64,000 nucleotides of DNA from Rhineura floridana. Taxonomy: Eukaryota > Chordata > Lepidosauria > Squamata > Rhineuridae. The notes beneath the pieces were generated by a model. It searched no databases, was not told the DNA's origin, and saw only the letters and a list, made by a program, of their open reading frames with translations. Numbering within the stretch: the first letter of the stretch is position 1; each line of letters begins with the position of its first letter. The stretch lies in contig NC_084500.1 of NCBI RefSeq assembly GCF_030035675.1, positions 11,157,100-11,221,099 on the forward strand, given 5' to 3'. The position numbers and the translations under genes are program-made. Shown here one piece after another: positions 58,723-64,000 of the stretch.

Positions 58723-60204
58723 CCACCCCTAAGATAGGCTAACCAGATGCTGGGAATAGAGGGATATTCCCATCATGCCATGCTCCAAGTCTCTTGGGCC
58801 AAACTACACGTTATGTTTAAGGCATACCAAATTGCTTCATCTTCCTTTTTAGCTTTATTGGTTACAGGCATTTCTGAGGGAGGGGGTGATCCTTACTGAG
58901 AATGCAGCACATGGTGAGGGGAGGGTTACATTTCCCTCCCCAGCACAGCAGGAAATTTCCTAAGAATGCTTAGGAAGAAAGCTTCCCATTGGCGGCAAGG
59001 GTCTGAACCCCAGGCAAGGTGAAAGCGGCCTTTCTTCCCTATAAGCGTGGTTGAATCTCTGTTTATTAGACACCCCAAGGACCTGGTGTGCTAAGGCGGG
59101 GTGAACCCCAAACCAGTAAATATACAGAAATATGTTCCGATAAATCAGTCAAAATTGAGCCCATCTGTTGCATTGCAGATATTAAGTGGCTTAAACAGAA
59201 CCATTTGCATCAAACTAGGGGGTGTGGGAGCTGAATGTTCATTTATACCACACACAAAATCCCTGTTAATAAAAATTGAACATGGCAGAGATTAGAATCC
59301 TTGTCCCTGACATGCTAGCTTTCTATGTTTGGATATGGAGCATTCAGTTATGTGAGACCCCCCCCCATCAAATCTTTCATTAAACAGAGAGAATGATCTC
59401 AGAGGGCCAAGGAAGTTAATGTAGCTTCCAGAGGTTAACAAACTCTTACAGAGCATTGAAGGAAACAGAAAACACCTCTTTCTCTTCCCCGTTGCTTTAA
59501 AAAAAAAAGTGGGATCTGGATAGGACAGTGGTCTCCTCTATCATCACACTTTTCTCTAAAATATCTTCAGTGTCAAGCTACCATATTTAAGTGCTCTTCT
59601 AGAAAGAGGTTCTGCTAGAGCCCATCTTCTTTAAAATGACACAAACCCTCTCAGGCTTATCACACAGAATTGGGTGTCCGTTTGTCAACACTTCCAAGCG
59701 TGGCCAAGTGTTCAGGATGAACCTCAAACAAATGTCACCCTGCAGAAGCCTCAAAAGGTCCAGGATTCCCCACTCCCTTTGTTAACAGTCTTATAACAAA
59801 ATGGCAAGACCAGTCGACAGCCAACACAACCGCTACTATGTGAGATGTTTGTATCTTGTCGCAGAGGACCTACTGGACAGTGCCTGTGACACCACCTCAG
59901 GAGTAACCAACTACCATACCCTACCTGTTTTGGAAATGGTTCTTGTAGTCTTTTCTTTTTTAATAAGAAAAAGTGCATTTATTAGAGCCGTTAGTTAAAC
60001 CAAAATTGTATGAAAAAACCATTGCATCCAAGCACCCTAAAATATGGACCTAGAATTATACAAAGCCAAGAAACTGGCTTTAATATTTAACATTTATTAT
60101 GCCAGTGAAAAAGCAAATTGAGTGTCTCCACTCCTTCAAGAAGAAGGATGCAAGGTGACACAGGTTTAGGGAGCCCGTAAGATAGAGGTGGGGCAATTTA
60201 TGGT

Positions 60205-60305
60205 CCTACGGATGTCACTGGATTCCATCAGGCCCAGACAGCATGGTCAATGGTCAGGGCTGATAGGTGCCAAACACACCTGAAGGACCACAGGTTGCTC
60301 AGCTC
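60205..60305. mobile_element. foldback MITE, family A, decayed
   Basis: GATGTCACTGGATTCCATCA, GGCCCAGACAGCATGG and GGTGCCAAACACACCTGAAG recall the family plan with many changes. Confidence 0.4.
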
Positions 60306-60415
60306 TGTTTCAAAGAGTGGGAAATAGTGATTATGAGGGAATCACAAGTAGCTGTTTAAGAAGTACAGGTGTGGGGAACCTTTGGCCCTCCAGATGTTGC
60401 TGAGCTACAACTTCC

Positions 60416-60949
60416 AGAAATATGAGGGGGAGAAACCAGGATGCTAGAAAAATATGTTTTATTTGTAATCCAAAACGAAGACCCTTAGTGGTCTTAATGA
60501 GGAGCTAGAATTTCTTCCTCTCTTATGAAGTTTAGAAGATATCCAGGATCCCTTGCAGGTTCTCTTTATTCAGGTGTTTGTCATCATATAATTTTTGAGT
60601 AATTTTTTAGTGGTTTTACCGGCATCACAATCTCTGGTTATATATATGTACAGGCCTAATGAACTCTTTTCTGAGGCGTTTGTATTGGTGAAAGCAGTTT
60701 TGCTCATTGGAAGATATTGTACATCAGCCTTCACTGTAAGTGAAAAGATGTTTTATAGATGGGGTTTATATGTATGATGTTTTACATGTTCACTGAGTGA
60801 AATCTGTCCCTGCCTTTTTATCTACAGCCCTGATGAAAACCTAAATATACAAGGCTGAAACGCGTCAGGATTACAAATAAAACATATTTTTCTAGCATCT
60901 TGGTTTCTCCCCCTCATATTTCCGGTTTTAGATGCTAGCCACTTCCCTT
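60416..60949 (+). mobile_element. Penelope-like retroelement remnant with inverted ends and a hammerhead-like motif
   Basis: The first 55 or so bases (60418-60473) are an inverted copy of 60869-60923, with about one mismatch. The flanks are a perfect 21-bp direct duplication (60395-60415 and 60950-60970). Near the right end CTGATGA (60830-60836), a short CCT/AGG stem, GAAAC (60857-60861) and GCGTC (60862-60866) follow the order of a hammerhead ribozyme core with a very short stem III. Hammerheads in Penelope-like pseudo-LTRs are established. The family call is inference. Confidence 0.6.
60826..60869 (+). ncRNA. hammerhead-ribozyme-like motif
   Basis: CTGATGA, then a short stem-loop, then GAAAC and GCGTC. 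The stem II pairing is weak (CCU with AGG), so the copy may be inactive. Confidence 0.45.
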
Positions 60950-61431
60950 TGTTGCTGAGCTACAACTTCCATCATTCCCTGGCCATTGGCCATGCTTGCT
61001 GCGGCTGACAGGAGTTGTAGTTCAGCAACATCTGGAGGGCCAAACTTCTTACATACCTCCAACACCAATCCCCCCAAAATAATGAGAGGTAGGAAGCTTG
61101 CTTTCAAAAAAGTTATCAACCGCTACTCTCTGTGTTGTGGTTGAGGAGCCTCTTTTGTCCAGTTGGCCAGATCCAAAAGTGGCTACCCCCCCCCGGGCAC
61201 TTTTGACAGGTCTACTGACCTGTCAATCGCTTTGTGTCATATGATGTCAGAAGGATCCAGCCCTCTGGAAAGTAAGCAGGGCTTGCAAGTCAGCAATGAA
61301 TTTAAAACAGCAGCAAGCACAAGCCCCGTAGCAAAGGAACAAGCAGGAGAATTCTCCAAGTTGCACTCTCACGGTTGTTCCTTACACAACATTTCACACT
61401 TGGAAAATCTTATCACAACAATCCCGGCCTT

Positions 61432-61600
61432 TTAAAGTACATGACTTCCCCCCCCCCAAATACTGGAAACGATGGTTTTCTCCTCACAAATTCCCAGCAT
61501 CCTAAACAAACGACAGTTCTCAGAATACTTTGGGGAAGTCGTGTGCTTTAAATGCACGTCAGATGTGCTTCAAACGTATGGTGTAGAGCTGCCCAGAGAG
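61432..61600. mobile_element. foldback MITE, family B
   Basis: TTTAAAGTACATGACTTCCC, CAAACGACAGTTCTCAGAAT and GTGTGCTTTAAATGCACGTC are decayed arms. Confidence 0.55.
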
Positions 61601-62300
61601 TTAGTTCCATTTTGCTTCAGCAGCTTCTGAATGTTTTAAAAAGCAAAAAAAGGGTTAAAATTTAAACCTCTTTAAAGTTCTGCTTAACAGCTGTTGTTCT
61701 CCAAACTAGTTAGACTGGGAGAGCATATTTCTTAAAAGGGAGGATGGGATTTTTCCCCACTCCTTTACAAAAGCAACCATTCCCAAAGCTGTGGAGGCAG
61801 AACAATTTTCAAACTGGTTTGAATTTTTGCATGCAGACATGCCCTGTACTGTGTGCAGCCTTCACTTCAAACAGAAGTTTTCACGGGCAAAATTTAAAAC
61901 CTTCACTATTTCACAGACGAAACCAAGATTCATAGCCAGGTTGTATTAACAATGCCTTTTAACATTTGGGGAGGGGAAAATTGATTTAATCTTTTCATAT
62001 ATCAAACCTTACATCACATTTATTATTAACCACGAAAAAGAGAATTCACACAGGGGAGGGGGGAAAAACAATCAATTAGAATGTAAACATTTTTAAAGTA
62101 AAGAAGACGTGAAGACAACAGAAGCAAATGTAACAAAAGTCAAAATGAAATATCACTGGGAGGCTGGGGCGTGTCCTGCCCCCCTGCCCCTTCTGTTATT
62201 TGGTAAGCTTCCACAGAGAACTCCAACAGACTCTTCCAGCTGTGAGCGATAACAGATAACAGATCATTTTCTTAAAAAATGACCATTAATACACACCAAG

Positions 62301-62379
62301 CTATATCTTTTGATTGCTGGATTCCAGATCTCCCAAGGCAAATCGTTCAAACCGGATGGCAACTTTGCTACTGTTAATG
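62301..62379 (-). CDS. KSR1: KSR1 last coding exon
   Basis: KSR1 is a pseudokinase scaffold that brings RAF, MEK and ERK together. After the acceptor CCTCTTCAG and one base of a split codon, the minus strand encodes INSSKVAIRFERFALGDLES and SNQKI, then TAG at 62301-62303. The human ending is [20 protein letters not shown] followed by SNPKM, so the match is strong. The split phase agrees with an Asp codon before INSSK. Upstream exons lie beyond the window. A run of G on the plus strand (62419-62428) makes a C-rich pyrimidine tract for the acceptor. Confidence 0.9.
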
Positions 62380-63154
62380 CTGAAGAGGAAGGTTGGAGAG
62401 GTAGGAAAAGGAGGGCCGGGGGGGGGGGAAGGAAAAGGAAGATTAAACAGTTACACTTTTGAGCCCTTGTACAAAAACTAGAAGCGGCTGGTGAGCAAAT
62501 TGGTTCTCAGTACTAACACAGAAAGCAAAATGCAGAGTCGGTCATGAAGAAAAATGGCAGAAATTGCACAACTTTTAAGCCTCTGAGGGTTTGTGGGTTT
62601 TTTTTTTTTAAAGGTGTGGAGCTGCTTTACCCATGACTAGGGTCGAGGGAGAAATCTGATTCAGTGTGCACTTAAAGAGCCTCCTTCCCGCACACTTTCT
62701 GAAACAATATGCAAACTGAAACACAGCCATTCTCCAAAATTCAATGTGGTTCTGCAGCCAAGTTAAAAATGCATATACTCGGGTAAAGTGTGCAGAAAAA
62801 TGCCCCTGTTGATTATTCCGATTTTGTATTAACTAGGGTTGCCGCAACAACGTTCAGTGGGTAAAAGTTAGAAACGGCCCACCAAAGGCAGTCCCGCAGA
62901 TTAATCAGGCAGCAGATTTTTTTTCTTATAAGTTCTTGTTTTTAATTCAAATAATTTATAAACATTGCCATCCCACGGAAGAGGCAGAAGGGTAAGAAGT
63001 AAACAAAATGGATAAATAACAAGTGCACAAGAATGAAAAGAGACTGCAGCCTTCAGAATGGTGCGGTTGCTCCTGTGCAAATTTACACAGATTTAATCAA
63101 TTAATTGATTAAAAACCCACATGAGTACTCACTAAAGATCTCTTGAACTGGACA
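62380..63154. other. KSR1 last intron, unassigned
   Basis: No further KSR1 exon is seen. A phrase near 62695-62735 (TTCTGAAACAATATGCAAAC) is shared with about 16865-16895. Confidence 0.4.
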
Positions 63155-63325
63155 AGAGCCTTAGGAACATAGGAAGCCGGCATCTAGCTCAGGATTGTCT
63201 ACACTGACTGGCAGCGGCTCGCCAGAGTTTCAGGGAAAAGTTTCTTCCAGCCCTACCGGAGATGCTGGTGGGGATTGAACCTGGGACCTTCTGCGTGCAA
63301 GGCAGATGCTCTGCCACTCAGCTCT
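63155..63325 (-). mobile_element. tRNA-derived SINE
   Basis: On the minus strand the head is CAGAGCTGAGTGGCAGAGCA, then CTTGCACGCAGAAGGTCCCA and GGTTCAATCCCC (B box). The tail is GATGCCGGCTTCCTATGTTC. Confidence 0.72.
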
Positions 63326-63329
63326 GGTC

Positions 63330-63497
63330 CTCGGAACGTAGGAAGCTGCCTTATACCGAGTCAGACCGTTGGTCCATCTAGCTCAGTACTGTCTACACTG
63401 ATTGGCAGCAGCTCACCAGGGTTTCAAAGCAGGGCCCTCTTCCAGCTCTACCTGAAGATGCTTGGGATTGAACCACTGAGCTATGGCCCTTCCTCAA
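63330..63497 (-). mobile_element. tRNA-derived SINE, tandem neighbour of the previous copy
   Basis: On the minus strand the head is GGGCCATAGCTCAGTGGTTC, with an internal shortening. The tail is GGTCTGACTCGGTATAAGGC, AGCTTCCTACGTTC. It lies in the same orientation as the adjacent copy. Confidence 0.72.
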
Positions 63498-64000
63498 TAT
63501 CTCGCGTGAGAGAGGCGGGTGGGGAATATGAATGTCAATAATTATCCCAACTGAAGCTATAGCCTGAAAGACTCGAGAGCAGTTTTTAAAGGCTCTTTTG
63601 CAGGGGCAGCCCCCCTCAAAAAGAAAAAAAAAACCCAATCCTGCAGAGATGTTACACCATTGATTAATTTCCTTAAATCCCATGCAAGCACACATTGCTG
63701 GTTGTTTTGGGAGGGGTTGTGTTTGCGTACACCTTTTCTTGCGATGCTGGTTGGTAAAAAAGTTTGGAGACACAATCGCTGAGGACCATTCCATGGAGCA
63801 GGGAGGGGTGCCGAGAGAAAGAGGCAGAGTGACAAGCGTTGAAGCCGACTGAAAACGCTTCAGAAGTAAAAGGGTTAATCTGGGCCCGGTGTTAGTAGAG
63901 CACCACAGTTCTTGCAGACAGGGATGGTTACTTCCAGTTCTAGCATCTCACACCAAGAAGAGGAGACAGGAAGATAAAAAGGAACTTGTAGAAGCACTGG
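63498..64000. other. KSR1 intron, window end
   Basis: I looked for the preceding KSR1 exon on the minus strand and found none. No repeat is recognised. Confidence 0.35.

Larger units (their letters stand above)
60370..61045. mobile_element. foldback MITE, family A, interrupted by a Penelope-like remnant
   Basis: GTGGGGAACCTTTGGCCCTC, CAGATGTTGCTGAGCTACAA on the left and CAGGAGTTGTAGTTCAGCAA, CATCTGGAGGGCC on the right are its arms. The insert spans 60416-60949. Confidence 0.7.
57778..62300 (-). other. probable KSR1 3'UTR
   Basis: No other gene lies between the KSR1 stop and 57.78 kb. An AATAAA on the minus strand at 57778-57783 is the farthest plausible signal. Others lie near 58430, 58854, 59067, 60570 and 62016, so shorter forms are possible. 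The stretch carries foldback MITEs and a Penelope-like remnant. The extent of the UTR is inference. Confidence 0.45.

Noticed and set aside
63393-63835. Open frames of 133 and 92 codons on the minus strand as a possible KSR1 exon
   Set aside because: The residues do not resemble KSR1, and the first frame runs into a SINE.

Overview
The window is vertebrate nuclear DNA, most likely from a squamate reptile (lizard). The evidence is three recognisable host genes in a conserved amniote order (NOS2, LGALS9, KSR1), together with BovB/RTE LINEs, a Sauria-type tRNA SINE whose tail matches the BovB 3' end, several CR1/L2/L3-group LINEs and many short hAT-like foldback elements. There are no prokaryotic operons, CRISPR arrays or intact functional RNA genes. 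The tRNA-like sequences are SINE heads.

Layout of host genes. Positions 1939-8776 (+) hold the last four coding exons of NOS2 (inducible nitric oxide synthase), ending at a TAG. Positions 13077-50455 (-) hold a complete LGALS9 (galectin-9): ten coding exons, 981 coding bases, 326 residues, with two galectin carbohydrate-recognition domains joined by a linker spread over short exons. NOS2 and LGALS9 are convergent. Positions 62301-62379 (-) hold the last coding exon of KSR1, and its probable long 3'UTR runs down to about 57.78 kb, so KSR1 and LGALS9 are in tandem on the minus strand. This matches the human 17q11.2 order KSR1-LGALS9-NOS2. NOS2 (NO production in macrophages) and galectin-9 (a secreted immune lectin) are both immune-related. 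KSR1 is a RAF/MEK scaffold. I see no evidence that they are co-regulated.

The rest is intron and intergenic DNA made largely of nested transposons. LGALS9 intron 1 (15 kb) holds an Ingi/Vingi-like LINE of about 8 kb (41.39-49.44 kb) interrupted by a hAT element, a CR1 piece and an L2-like LINE; the last of these carries its own hAT-like insertion. LGALS9 intron 2 holds a young Ty1/copia LTR retrotransposon (32042-35230, 5-bp target duplication), whose end lies 30 bp from the exon 2 splice donor. It also holds a BovB LINE split by a CR1 LINE (26.46-30.17 kb). A solo LTR with a 5-bp target duplication lies in intron 3. The most unusual elements are two short insertions (40145-40288 and 60416-60949). 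They have inverted terminal segments, long target duplications (14 and 21 bp) and a hammerhead-ribozyme-like motif, which together suggest Penelope-like retroelement remnants. All boundaries were read by eye from the sequence; no alignments or database searches were run.
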